A stretch of DNA of 64,000 nt from the NCBI GenBank assembly GCA_965153455.1, contig OZ234494.1, positions 14,880,001 to 14,944,000 on the forward strand, in the 5' to 3' direction. Below the pieces are notes generated by a model. That model searched no databases. It was not told the origin of the DNA and was given only the letters and a program-made list of their open reading frames with translations. Positions 1 through 11,501 of this stretch are shown piece by piece (position 1 is the stretch's first letter; each line of letters opens with the position of its first letter). This DNA comes from Sphagnum compactum. Lineage: Eukaryota > Bryophyta > Sphagnopsida > Sphagnales. The translations under genes were made by a program, and so were the position numbers.

Positions 1-178
1 ATTGACTGACAGACAGACAGCTGTTACATTGCAGCAGATTAAGAAAAAAAAGAGTAAAATTTTTTAAAAGCCAAAATTGCATCTGACTCCTCGGTCTCTG
101 GTTGCATAGCAATCACGTAACCTGAGCCAGGAGAGCCCCTCGCCCCCGCTGCCACTACAGGCGAGTAGTACATGAGTC
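1..178. other. 3' flank of the IDD gene, window edge
   Basis: Lies just downstream of the IDD stop codon (TAG at 181-179 on the minus strand), so it should hold that gene's 3' untranslated region. It contains a short GACA repeat near 6-20 and an A-rich stretch near 42-75. No other gene is visible. Confidence 0.5.
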
Positions 179-2108
179 CTAGGAAGAAGCATCCCATGAT
201 TTCCCTGGAGAATGACCACTGGCACCAACTGACCGCAAGTTCTCTCTTTGAGTGAAGAAAGCTCCAAGGTCTACCCCTGGACCTAATGATGTGATACTAG
301 CCAAGTCTCGTTGAGACAGTGTCCGTCCCATACCTCCAACAGCACCAGCCATTCCACTAGCTCCACCAACCCCCAAAAAGTCATGTGTAAATCTGTCGCT
401 TCCATCTTCCCCTCTTGTTGAACCACCACCAAGGCCTGGCAGCATTGACGATGGTCCCATACTGCCACCTTGAGATACTGGACCGGCAGCAGCAGCAGCT
501 GCTGGGTGGTGGTAGGGACTATGCCCCCCACCACCCATGACATCATTTGTTGAAATCCTATGATGATGACGATGATTACCACCAGGAGGCATCATTCCTC
601 CCACGTTGCCAGAATTAGGTCCAGCAAAGAGCGAAGGCATATTGCTCAGGGATCCTGCAGCAAACAGACCTGCACCTCCTGATAAAGAGTTCATGAAGTC
701 CTGTACCCCTGCAGCATGATGATCATTGGACCTTCCTTGATTGCCACCTCCAAAGTTTGACACACCCATTGATGCACCACCCACTACTGGAGAAGCTGAC
801 GGTACTTCAACTTGCCGTCTCATCTGTAAGGGCTGAACCATGCTCGCCTTGTTCGGTGGAATCTCATTTGCCCTGCCTTGATCTTGTCGTTGTCCTTGCC
901 AGAGTGACATAGAGCTTGAATCTCCCCCACCAAATCCTAAGCCTCGTAGCATAGAATTACTGGCAGTTGCACCCATCTGTGCTGCCTTCTGTAGCAGAGC
1001 TGTTGCTGACATCTGAGCAGTTGCTGTGTGTTGTTGTTGCTGTTGCTGCTGCTGCTGTTGTTGCTGGTTGAAGAGCAAAGATCCTGAGGGTACACTGCCT
1101 ATTCCGTTGTTATAAATTGAGGAAGAACAGCTTGACAAGCCTGTGGCAGTGGAGGACAAAGACAATCCAGCTGTTGCAGAACCTCGCTCTGTTTGATTGG
1201 CACCAGCTGTGAAGTCTGAAAACCCAGATATGCCCATCCCCATGCTTGTTGCACCACTGTTTCCTGGATGCGTGCCATGCAATCCTGGCATAGTCCCACC
1301 GGAAGAAAACAGATGAGCAAACAGGCTCCCAGTTGCAGATGAAACCATTGGTAGAAGTCCTCCTCCTCCGCTGGAAGAAGGCCTGGGAGCTTGTGGAACA
1401 TCATACTCGAGAGGATTCAGAATCCCTGGCACTCCTCCCACCCCCATGTATAGTCTTAGAAGGTTGCATAAGAAAAGAAGAAGAAGAAGAAACATGTGAT
1501 CCATGAAACAAACAACTGCACATGTTGTGAACCAGGAAGAGGAAGACCTTGGCCTGGACCAGATCCTAACCACAATGACAGTCTAGGAGCTGCACCTGAA
1601 GTGGTTGGAGCATTTCCGACAGCTTGACCCCAGCGTGGTGGCAGCAATGAAAGCCCTCCTCCACCCCCTCCACCTCCTTCGCCTAGCCTTCCTAGGCCTG
1701 CAGCCACGGAAGATGGCAGACCTGGCCTCATTGATCCTCCACCACCTATGGATGCCAAAGAGTCTCCCCCCCCATTCACCTGTCCCAAATTGTTGTTTCC
1801 ATGGGGAGAGGAAGGTGGTACGCCACTGAGGATTGACATGGATGGTCCTACCACCACCATACTGCTGTCTCCTCCATGTTTCCCTGCCGCTGAGACTCGA
1901 GCACTCTCCTCTGCCAAGGCATCACAAAAGGCTCGATGGGTAATGAAACTGTCTCGCCTGCTCATGACCCCCAAACCCACATATGCATCCCACTTCCCAT
2001 GAGCATTCCTCCATTATCATCTTACCTTTAACAGAATACAAGCTTCAAAGTTCACACCACACCAAGAACACAGAGAAACATGGGTGTACGAGAAAAAGAG
2101 AGAGATGG

Positions 2109-2154
<46 letters not shown>

Positions 2155-2888
2155 GGGGGGGCGGGGAGAGATGGGTTTTCCAGCAACCTTGAAAAGAGGG
2201 TTCCACAATCACAGCGGTACTCGCGGGTGCCGCAGGTTTTGGAATGAGCTTTCCAGTCGGATTGAACAGCGTATCGCTTGGAGCACTTGTCGCACTTCCA
2301 CTTCTTCTCTCCATGCTTGCGGCAAAAGTGCTTCTTTATGCCAGTCAAGTCGCCCAGAGCGCGCGACGGGTCGTGATGCACACAGGAGGGCTCAGGGCAG
2401 ATGTAGACGCGCTTGCGAATCTCCTTGCTGGTCCGCTGCCTCAACTTCCAGGGCAGGTTATGGCCCCGTCGGTGCAACTGCAGGTTCTGATCCCGCTGAA
2501 ACCCTTTGTTACAAATCTCGCACACAAATCGATTGGTCGCCATCAGTGTTCTAGGCGACAGCGCTATCACCTCTGCCTCTGGGTCTGCACCAAAACCAGA
2601 CCAACACTCAACAATGGGTTCTCTTCTTCTTCTTCTTCTTCTTCGTCTTCTTCTTGAGGAAGAAATAGCGGTGCATAACTTACCTGGAGTCCCAGGCAGG
2701 TTCCGCTTCCGCTTGGCTCCCCCAGGAGGCTGCCCGCTGGACACGGTGGTGGTTGTGGTGGCAGGCGTGGCCGGGTTGGACGTCGTCGGCAGCTGCTGCG
2801 GCGCGCTGTTGTTGTTGCCATCTGTGCGATTTCCCGATGACACACTTGCTTCCCCAGCTGATGCGATGGTTATGTTGGACAATGTCAT
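179..2888 (-). CDS. BIRD/INDETERMINATE-DOMAIN (IDD) C2H2 zinc-finger transcription factor
   Basis: Nuclear DNA-binding factor of the plant-specific IDD family, whose members act with GRAS proteins in development and hormone signalling. Exons 2888-2684, 2584-2188, 1957-1548 and 1425-179 join in phase to 753 codons (752 aa). A basic KRKR precedes the ID domain at residues 88-212: C2H2 finger 1 (C90/C93/H106/H110), C2H2 finger 2 (C131/C136/H154/H159), C2HC finger 3 (C166/C169/H182/C186) and finger 4 (C193/C195/H208/C212). The second junction restores the usual CDCGTLFSRRDSFITH stretch. The C-terminal half has a glutamine run, the family motif MSATALLQKAAQMG and a DFLGV motif. The ATG at 2888 gives a family-like N-terminus; an in-frame ATG at 2942 would add 18 mostly basic residues. 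The third acceptor could instead lie nine bases upstream, also in phase. Subfamily not assigned. Confidence 0.93.
1035..1076 (-). repeat. CAG/CAA repeat encoding the polyglutamine tract of the IDD protein
   Basis: Mixed CAG/CAA codons on the minus strand encode about 13 consecutive glutamines just before the conserved MSATALLQKAAQMG motif. CAA interruptions usually stabilise such tracts. Length variation here would change the spacing of the activation region. Confidence 0.85.
2108..2161. repeat. (GT)n(GA)nGn compound microsatellite in IDD intron 2
   Basis: About 12 GT units, then about 11 GA units, then a G run, all inside the 230-bp intron at 2187-1958. Near the 5' splice side, so the repeat occupies much of the intron. 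Confidence 0.95.
2621..2656. repeat. (TTC)n microsatellite in IDD intron 1
   Basis: About 11 TTC/TCT units fill a third of the 99-bp intron at 2683-2585. Read through without splicing, it would encode a run of arginines just before the zinc fingers. Confidence 0.95.
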
Positions 2889-3446
2889 CTCCCCACAGCA
2901 CCAGCACCTCTTCCTCTTCCTCCTCCTCCTCTTGTTCTGCAATCACTAAGAAGCTAAGGTCGTGATCCTGAGCTGCTGCTGCCTTTCTTCTTCAATGTCC
3001 CCTTCTTTCCTGCCATCCTCCCTCCCTCACTCCCTCCCCAACAAGAATATTTCTTCTTCTCGTTCTTCTAGCTGCAGCTTGCTGCTGAAGCTCTGGTCAA
3101 CCCAAAATCATCAGGGGCGGTTCCTACCGCCCCCAACTCCCATACTCGCCAGCTTCCCTAGAGCTACTCCCTACTGCTCCTCTCCTCCCACGACAGCTGC
3201 TGCTGCTGCTCCACCGCCGCCGTCGCTCCTCTTCCTCCTCCTCCCAAAACTCCAGTAGTACCTCTCCTACTCCTCCTAGTGCTGATACTCCTCACCTGCA
3301 ACAACAAGCCGGTCAGTGCTGCAGTAAGCGACGGTGCGCTCATCGCCACATCCATGTCCAAGCTGCCACTCTCATTTCTCCTCGCCTTCACACCGCTACT
3401 GTCAGTCAGTCAGGAGTCAGTGCTACAGCAGCAACAGCACTTTCAG

Positions 3447-3492
3447 TCCTTCCTTCCTTCCTTCCTTCCTTCCTTCCCTCCCTCCCTCCCTC
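3447..3492. repeat. (TTCC)n / (CCTC)n microsatellite
   Basis: About six TTCC units grade into CCTC units. The position is upstream of the IDD start codon on the opposite strand. Confidence 0.95.
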
Positions 3493-4117
3493 ACCAAAGC
3501 ACAACCTTCAACCTTTTCCTAGCATTACTACTACAAACTCACCAACCCACAAAGACGTCCCTCAAAACCAAGAAGATGAGCATCATCCCCGACCTCCTCC
3601 TCCTCCCCATTGCAACAACAACACACTACTAGTGCTGCTGCGCTTGGATTGGGATAAGATAAGCGAGTCTCTGTGGAGCATTCCTACTACTACTACTACT
3701 AGTCCTGCTGCTGCTGTCTAGAGGGGATCTGCCGTTGTAGCCACAACCTCTGGTAGTCTAGTCCACAACTCTAGCGAGGAGGAGTTCCAGTGGCAGCAAG
3801 GTCTTATGGGTGGGTAGTGTAACAAGATTGCAAAGGAGAAGAGAGTTTTGTGGCATGGGGGAGGAATTCACTCGGGAAGCAAAGGGATGAAGGAAGAAGG
3901 CCGAGTAGCCCCAACCGGGTTGTGGTGGTGATGGTGCTTCTGGTGGACCTAACCCATACCAGACCCAGCTCGCTCCAGCAGTTGCCTACTTGCCTCTCTT
4001 TTCTCTTTCTCTTTCTCTCTCCATCTGGGGCCCTCCAAAAAGAGCTTTACAGACGAGAGTGGCGAGCAGCAGCAGCAGCATCATGGGCAAGTGGGGTCCA
4101 TGGCAGCAGCAAAGAAG

Positions 4118-4148
4118 AGAGGAGAGAGAGAGAGAGAGAGAGAGAGAA
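4118..4148. repeat. (GA)n microsatellite
   Basis: About 14 GA units. GAGA-type tracts in plant 5' regions can bind BPC/GAGA-binding proteins; that role is only a possibility here. Confidence 0.95.
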
Positions 4149-4350
4149 GGAAGAGTACTACTGTGGATCCACTTACTGCGCAGTGCCCGCCCCCCTCTCC
4201 TCATTTACTGCGCGCGCTTTCTGGTGGGGTGCCTGCCATAGGGCCCACTTAAAAATGGGGGAGGACTTTGGGAGTGGGCCAGTGGGGGACCGACTCTCGG
4301 CGGCCCACTCCCCTATCGCCGCGGCCGCTTCGGTGAATGGGAGGCAGGGG

Positions 4351-6788
4351 GAGGGTAAGGGGATCGATCCATGGACCTTGTCGCACCCCGAAACAAATCT
4401 GTACCTATCCATTCAACAACGCTTTGTCACCACAAGACAATTTAGCCTAGCTCTCTCTGTGATTTCCACTGTTGCCAACCAAAAGCTAGGCTACGCCCTA
4501 AATTGCCAAAAGCAACCCAATCAATAAATAAATAAATAAATAATTAGTTAAAAACAAAACAAAGTTCCCACACAAATTTGAAACTGCACAAATCCACCTT
4601 CCTTTTTTGCTTACTATATTGTGATCAGATCCCATCAGATTCGTGTGTTTTTTTGGGGTTTGGGATTAGGGGTATGGTTTAGGGGATATAATATACATAT
4701 ATATATACTACCTACCTATTTGCCTTACCAAGTGTTTGGGAATTTTCTTTGTTGTCCAATCAATATGACTTGTTTTAGGTTTTGGGAATCTTCATTTTCC
4801 ATTTTTTGATATTAGGATTTGGCTTTTTTTTGGTTGTTTTATTCTTCCCAATGGAATCATTGAATGACTTACTTCCTCACTATCTTGTCAAAAAGAAAAA
4901 ATCCGAGGAGGTAGAGTGAATGAGTGAGTGAGCGAGCAAGCATGCCCCCGCCCCCACCCCTCCTCCCACCCTCCTCTCTCCTCCCTTCCCCCACCCCCAC
5001 ACCAAATTTCAATGGTGAGAGAGAGCTTTTTGGCTTTGTTTACTCTGTCAAAGGGTGGTATCCCCACATGCCCAAGTAACACAAATCCATAGTCTAAATA
5101 AATATTATTGTTTTTTACACAAAACTGATCATGCTGGGGGGGCCAGAAAGCTCTCTCTCCGAGTGCAGGTACAAAATTGCATTGTTATTAGTGTCCATAG
5201 TCCATAATTTTTAGTGACAACATGAGTCTCCCATATGCGACATTTTTGATCCTCTCCCCCCCCCCCCCAAACTCTCGCACCCCATTTGCACCCAACTAAC
5301 TCTCTCTCTCACACACACTCTCTCTCTCTCATATATAGGGATATATAACTCTGTCTCTCTGTGTTTGTCCGTTTGCTTTGTTCAGATAATAAAAATTTAC
5401 ACAATTCTTCACTACTTTCTTTAGAACATGGAGAATTGCCCCTTGTCGTGCAAATGTGCGCCATTTGAAAATTTGTGCAAAGAAAACATGCTTTTGATGC
5501 ATTATGTTAATTTAAACCAAAAGACCCAGATTTTAATTTGGCAAAATGCATGTCATTTTATCTTAGTTTTCACCGCAAAAAAAAAAAAAAAAAAAAAGTT
5601 GAATTTGAAATGGGAAATACATCCCACTTTGTATAAGTTGTTGGGCCGTGCCCCCTATCCCCCGCCCCTCCCCCAAAACAGAAAAGAAGAAGAAAAAATG
5701 GGTGGACATTTGCATGCCACTTTACACCTTAGTTTACGATCATAAAACGATTGGCTTTTTAATTTGGAAAATTGCATCCCACTTCATCTTAGTTAATTAG
5801 ATGTGCTAACCAACTTCTAGATTAGACTACATTAAAAAGGGGTCCGATTTTGTGCTGCTCCCCAGACATGACAATTGTAAACAAACAAGAACCGTAACAA
5901 GAGTCCGGAATTTGCTATTAGGCCATGAGTTACACACAAATAACCTGCGACTTTCTTTTCATTAGTGGCCTAAGACTTAGCACAAGGTACCAACTACCAA
6001 CGGAAGCTCTCGTATTGGCCTAATGATTCTGTAAACCTATAGGTTAATGGATGAAAATAATATGATTCTCACTCTCTTCATGGATGAAAAGAGGTTCTCC
6101 ATTCTCACTATGATCAGTTAGTTATGCCTGGTAACCAGCTCAATATTCTCAGCATTCTGAACACACCTCAACTATTCCCTGTAACTGACAACCCCGCCCC
6201 GGGTTAACCACAGTGGTTAAGTTAGCCATGTGCTAACTGCTATGCATCCACATGCACCTGCCTACCTACCTTATCTAGGGTTTAGGTCATATAACCCTAG
6301 TTACATACCTTCATAGTAACCACTTACATTCCTTATCTGCTTACCTATGATACGTACCTGAGAGAAGTAGCCAGAGGGGAAGTTGGAGGGCTTCAGAACC
6401 CTAGTAGGGTGTTATGTTGGGGGAACTCCCCAATTTCATGTGTTCCCATGGAAATATTTCTTTTCTATGAAATGGGAAAGAAAGTAGGAAATCAAAATAG
6501 AGTTGTTTACGTAAAAGGGGGGGGGAGGTTCTCGTACTCGTGTATTTTCCTAAGGTTCAAGAACACTTGAGAGGCGTGAGTGTCACGGCATCGGGTGCCC
6601 TTCCTGTAAGAGAATGCACTTGTATGGGAGCCTCTTCCCTTACAACTTAATCCCTTCCCCCATACTCCATGTTGTATATCAGCAAATATAGTTGGGAACC
6701 CATTCTAGAAGAAGACACTTTGTAAGTGGGAGACATGTGATACTTTACTTATCAGGGCTGTAGTTTATTTATTACTACGGTTGTGAAC
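4351..6788. other. Intergenic, no gene seen
   Basis: AT-rich with simple repeats: an AATA tract near 4522-4543, C/T tracts near 4945-5000 and 5300-5335, and an A run near 5577-5597. The short open frames are low complexity, lack domain signatures and have no visible splice partners. Confidence 0.6.
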
Positions 6789-7562
6789 CAGTGTTGGTCG
6801 GTTTAGGGTTTTGGCCAAGGGTTCTGGTTCTTGGTCCGGTTACAGGGTAGTCGAAACCAGCGGTTCTAAATCTTTGCAAAACTAGAACCATAACCTCAAG
6901 TCAGCCAAAAACTGAAGTCAGAACCGGGAACTGTCCTCTGGTTAAAACTGGACTTGGAACCAGCCCCCAAACCTGTTCTATTCATGTTCAGATTTTTTCT
7001 TTTTTTCCTTTTTCTTTTCAAAATTATTTATTTACTTATTCATTTATTCCTGTGGTTAGACATATTGTTTAGTTTGAGAAAAAAAAAAGTTTAAGGCTTT
7101 GAATAATAATAGCAACATGTTTTGAATAATAATTTGAGGGTGGTGTGGGGGTGGCATTTAAACATGCAGTTTGTACTTCTGGAACATGTCTCAAGTATGC
7201 AATTTTTATTTTTATGAACCTTATTTTTTCAAGTTTTAATCATGTAGTTGATATATAGGTGGCCACATTTTTTATTGGTGGTACAGTAATAAATAATAGA
7301 AAATTTCAGTTTTGAGCTATGTGTAGATGGGTAAAATCGATCGAATTTGGAGACAGACCCACCTAAGAAATTTTTAAATGAAAAAGAAACTGAGAACCAA
7401 GGGTCTTGAAATCTAAAAAAATGGGTCCAAAACCCGACTGAAAGTTCCATCATAAAAAATTTCAAATCCTTGAACCAGAACCATGTATATACATATATAT
7501 TTATTAAAGCAGAAACTAGAACCAAGGGTTCTCTCGAAAAGTAAGAACGGAAGCCAACACTG
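6789..7562. mobile_element. hAT-type non-autonomous element (degenerate)
   Basis: Begins CAGTGTTGG and ends with its exact inverse, CCAACACTG. The flanking octamers (6781-6788 TTGTGAAC, 7563-7570 GCATGAAC) match at their last five bases, consistent with a decayed 8-bp hAT target duplication. Further in, GGTTCTGGTTCTTGG-like stretches appear in both orientations. There is no transposase frame. The same termini occur in the better-preserved copy at 14796-15219. Confidence 0.62.
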
Positions 7563-8488
7563 GCATGAACTACCTAAGACATACATAATTTCATACAAAA
7601 ATGAGTAACAATGTTAGTAGGACATAAGATCACTCTTTTTTTTCTTTTTTCTTTTTTACCGGAAGAGGGATAGTCATGGATATAAAGGTACTATCCAAAT
7701 TCACTAGGAAATTATCTCTCCGGGAGGTGCCGGCCATTTTCACTTTGGACCCGCCCTACTTTGTATCTGAGAACAAGAGGGGAAAAAGAATCACAACTAC
7801 CCTATTTGCGAGAGTCAAATGTGGGCTTTTGGCCTTAATGTTTAGCGGCTCTGAATGTACGATTTGCTTTGCTTTGCTTCGTGACAGATCTGCTACACAT
7901 GCAGTCTTTTGTGTGTACTTAAAATATGGGTTTTCTTCGAACTTCCATGGAGACATAATACTTACATGTTGGAAACAGACAGTTTACAAACAAGTAGAAT
8001 AGGACAATTTGCAGCATTTGGCCTCCATTTGCTGGCCTCCAAACATTCGACCTCTCCTACTTATAATCCCCCTAAATTACGACCATTTTGGCCGGCCCCC
8101 AAAAAATAGTGGGACACAACACTGGATTCCCGAGAATACAAATCCCCAAAAAAAAAAAAGCCTAATAATGTGGGACCCCAAAAAAGAACCAAAAAAAAGA
8201 AAAAACTCCCATATTTCAATTGGTCCCAACAACAGTTGTGGGACCAAGTCTGAATGAAAGTGGGGGGGGGGGGGTGTTGGGGAGAAAAAAAAAGGCATGT
8301 TTTTGGAGCTCTTTAATCAAATTAATAATTTGTGGGCCAGCTTTCCAAGAAACTGAACCAATCCTCTTCCCTTGAAACTTGGGGGGTATCTGGATTAAAA
8401 AAAAGCTCACAAAAGATTCAAAAGCCCATCACCATCTTTTGTCTGAATTTCTCATCCCTTTTCCATCAATGCACAATTGCCTTCTTTC

Positions 8489-8519
<31 letters not shown>

Positions 8520-8998
8520 TTAGAACAGCCAACAAAAATAAAAATGGGTTTCATAGTACGATCACAAAGAAGTTGCAGAAGATCCTCCCAACATGATCTA
8601 ACAAAAGTATTCACATTCCCCTCTTTCTTTCTTTCTCTGTGTCTCTCACTCAAAGACGATCATGGTAATAACTCCAAAAACGAATATTTCAGTTGTGCGA
8701 ATAGCTCTGGGAGGCTGCCTAAGTTGTTGGCTCTGTGCAGAAGGAAGAGCCTACCAACACATTTGAATAGGATTTGGGCATAAAATTTTGGCTGGAACTT
8801 GACACAATGTGTGAGTGACATCCAGACTACTATGTGTGCATATTATGGATGAATGGATGGGCATGTTCCATCGAAGTGCATGCCTGCCTTTAGATGAGAA
8901 AGCTTAGATCCAACAAGGGAAGTTTTTAATTTGAAGTTTGAACCTGCCATAAAGGACAGAGTCATTACCGTTTACTTAAGCCCATTTACATTATGGTG
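7563..8998. other. Intergenic, no gene seen
   Basis: No coding signal. It includes A-rich and C-rich homopolymers, notably 29 consecutive C at 8490-8518, which may be mis-sized in the assembly. A 108-codon open frame at 7676-8002 has no recognisable family. Confidence 0.55.
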
Positions 8999-9500
8999 TA
9001 ATTTTGGTTGTAGGCCAAATTTTGACTGGGTACTTGCGGCATGTCTCCAAGGACTAATTTGTTTTGTTGAAGCCCTAAAGTTCATGGTAACCAATTTTGG
9101 TTGGAGGCCAAACTTTGACTGGCTATTTTGGGCAGCTCCTCTAGGCCTAATTTGTCTCTTTGAACCCTAAAGGTTAGGGCATGCCAAAACTTTGATCAGC
9201 AATTTTGGGCAGCTCCCTAGGCCTAATTTGTTTGTTTCAGCCCTAAAGGTTAGGGCAACCCATTTATTTCGGTTGCAAGTCAACCTTTGACATGCCATTT
9301 TGGGCATCTCCTGTAGGCCTGGTATGTTTGTTTGTCTCAGCCCTAAAAATTTTAGGGCAACCAATTTTGGTTGTAGGCTAAACTTTGACTGGTCATTTTG
9401 GGCAGCTCCTCTATGCCTAATGTGTTTGTTTAGGTCCTAAATGTTAGGGAAACCAAAAATTTAAAAGCCATTTGGGGCAGCTCCTCAAGGCTTGTAAGCA
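8999..9500. repeat. Diverged tandem array, unit about 90-100 bp
   Basis: Five to six imperfect copies of a unit containing AATTTTGGTTGTAGGC, TTTTGGGCAGCTCCTCTAGG, CCTAATTTGTTTGTTT and CCCTAAAGGTTAGGGCAACC. Copies begin near 9000, 9093, 9262 and 9363, with partial ones between and after. The inner end merges into the left arm of the inverted repeat at 9466-9590, suggesting subterminal repeats of one element. Confidence 0.8.
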
Positions 9501-10324
9501 GAGGTGAAAAAATAATTTGTCAAGTTAGGCTGTTAGTTAAGCCTCCTCAAAAGGCCTAGTTAGCTAGACTTGGTGCAAGTGCCTCAACAAGCCTCTAGTT
9601 CTGGTTGGTTCTAACCTTTTCGAACGGTCTTATGAAGAAGACTCCTCATACCCTTTCACTCCCGCACCCACCCACCGGCCACTCCCATTCTCAAAGGGAG
9701 AATAACTAGTACCATACAAAGTTCAACATTTCAATGTCAAATAATCATCTTACTTTGAAGATTTCAAGTTTAATATAAAATATTTCAGAATATTTTTAAA
9801 ATATTTTTGTTTCCTTTCCTAATTTTGTTTTGTTTGAAACAAATATTTTGCGAGAATTTCAACATTTCTGAAAATATTGTTGTAATCATCGAGGCTGCCA
9901 AGGTAACACTGTAAGTAGCAAATCAAGGCACTAGTAGTAGTAATTCTAAGTCATTCTACTAGTGCACCAGAATTCAATTATGTGCACATAACACATAATT
10001 TGTTCTCTTCACATAATTCATCATTTTCTGTACCTGTGACTCTTGTTTAAGGTTTAAATAATAATCCCCTTAAATATATATCCTCCGTGTCTCTGTGTCG
10101 GGCATTGCATTTTGAACTTACAAAATGTAATTTCTTGCCATACGAGTGAAAGTTTTTATTGTTTCTTACTGTACGAGGAGGAGCCGGAGGGCCCATCGTA
10201 CTGGCCTGACTCGGTTATTACATCGAGTGTGTTGGTCTGATGCGAGGACATTTAACCTACACAAAATGGAGCAACCAACCAACTGAAGCTGAAACAAAAT
10301 GGTAGACTACCATCTCAAACCAGA

Positions 10325-10550
10325 ATCTAAAGGTGCATTCACACTTAGTGTTAGTAACTCTAGTGTTGAGTCCCCTAATACCATGCCAGTCATTTAGGAC
10401 TTACACTTAAGTGTAACACTTTTTTGTTATAAGCTACCATTCACTTAACATCAAGCTATCACCCATTTAACATTGGGTGCCACCTAGGATGCCACCTAGA
10501 TTTTCATTTAACACTCACTTAACATCAAGTGTGAATGCGTACCTTTAGAT
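10325..10550. mobile_element. Small MITE, 226 bp
   Basis: Ends are inverted copies: ATCTAAAGGT at 10325-10334 and ACCTTTAGAT at 10541-10550. Both continue inward with CATTCACACTT and a TGTTA block after a two-base difference. AGA flanks both sides and may be a 3-bp target duplication. The interior repeats forms of TTAACACT in both orientations, so the whole unit can fold on itself. Superfamily not certain. Confidence 0.65.
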
Positions 10551-11443
10551 AGAAAAATGAAGTGAGGATTGCCCAGCAAGGTTTGGGGACCAATATCTAC
10601 CCCTAAACCAGTGGTTTTTTATTTCTTGGCGAATTTTCGCCAAAATTCGACCTGAAAAATGTGATTTCGACCAATGCAAAGGATTTTTCATGGGAAAAAT
10701 GGTCCAAACTCGCCAAATTTCGAAAATATTTTTTTTTTCAAATCACCATATGTCTACAATAAGTTCCAGTAGGTAGCCAAGAATAATATAGAAGGTTCCT
10801 GGTTTTTTTCTACGTTCATATCTGGCATGTAGCCAGAATTGGCTAAATTAGTTTGGGGATGGTCGCCACCTTGGCTACATCACAAAATCTTTTTTTTTTA
10901 AAACCCTGCCCTAAACTGCCAAATTATTCCTGTCAAGGTAATAACATTGAGTACTTTTGTTTTAATTTTGAAACTGTCAAAAGTTTCAGAAATTTCAAAA
11001 AAACAAAACAAAAAACACTGTCAAACCCTTATTTTCAAATCAGATAATTATTTCAGCCCAAAAAAAAGTGCAGATCAGGTACAAGACTATAGGCAGTAGT
11101 GAGATTAAGCTCGAGGACCCAACAATTCAAGGGGCCACTTCGAAAACCTCTTAAAACACAACCGAGTGGAACCTAGGGTCGCCCAAGTCCATGGGGGTGC
11201 TTATGGTTGCTAGGAATGGTATCAGGACTTACTACGTGCCACAATTCCGATGTTTGCGGCTTATAGAAAGTGCCACCTTGTATGGAGAAGAAGAAGGAAT
11301 CCAAACCATAATCATTCATAGTTGGTACCAATCTTGTTTGTTTCCCATTGAATGAACGGGTACCCGGAAAGCACTCAAAGAAATTGAGTAGAGTATTTTC
11401 AAAGGCACTTCATTTACACTACTTATGGATGATGGATGAATGG

Positions 11444-11501
11444 ATGGATGGAAAGCTTCATTTCATCCCGACGTCTGGATGGAAAGCTTCATTTCATCCC
11501 G
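11444..11501. repeat. 27-bp direct duplication
   Basis: The unit at 11444-11470, starting TGGATGGAAAGC and ending CATCCCGA, is repeated exactly at 11475-11501, four bases apart. Confidence 0.9.

Larger units (their letters stand above)
2889..4350 (-). promoter_or_regulatory. 5' leader and probable promoter region of the IDD gene
   Basis: C/T-rich on the plus strand and dense in simple repeats: a TTCC/CCTC tract at 3447-3492, a GA tract at 4118-4148 and CTG/CTC runs between 3060 and 3270. Three site-II type elements (TGGGCC or its complement) sit at 4242-4247, 4275-4280 and 4302-4307 in a short GC-rich island. In plants such clustered elements bind TCP factors near transcription starts. If the start is there, the IDD leader is long (about 1.3 kb) or has an unrecognised intron. 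Open frames across this stretch are low-complexity and look spurious. Confidence 0.45.

Noticed and set aside
2171-2949. Several plus-strand open frames across 2171-2949
   Set aside because: Antisense shadows of the IDD zinc-finger exons and their repeat-rich introns.
3850-4527. 225-codon plus-strand open frame upstream of the IDD gene
   Set aside because: Runs through GA and CT repeats, low-complexity composition, no domain, and lies in the leader/promoter of the opposite-strand gene.
8490-8518. 29-base C homopolymer
   Set aside because: Possibly a real microsatellite but equally an assembly or sequencing length artefact; no function inferred.
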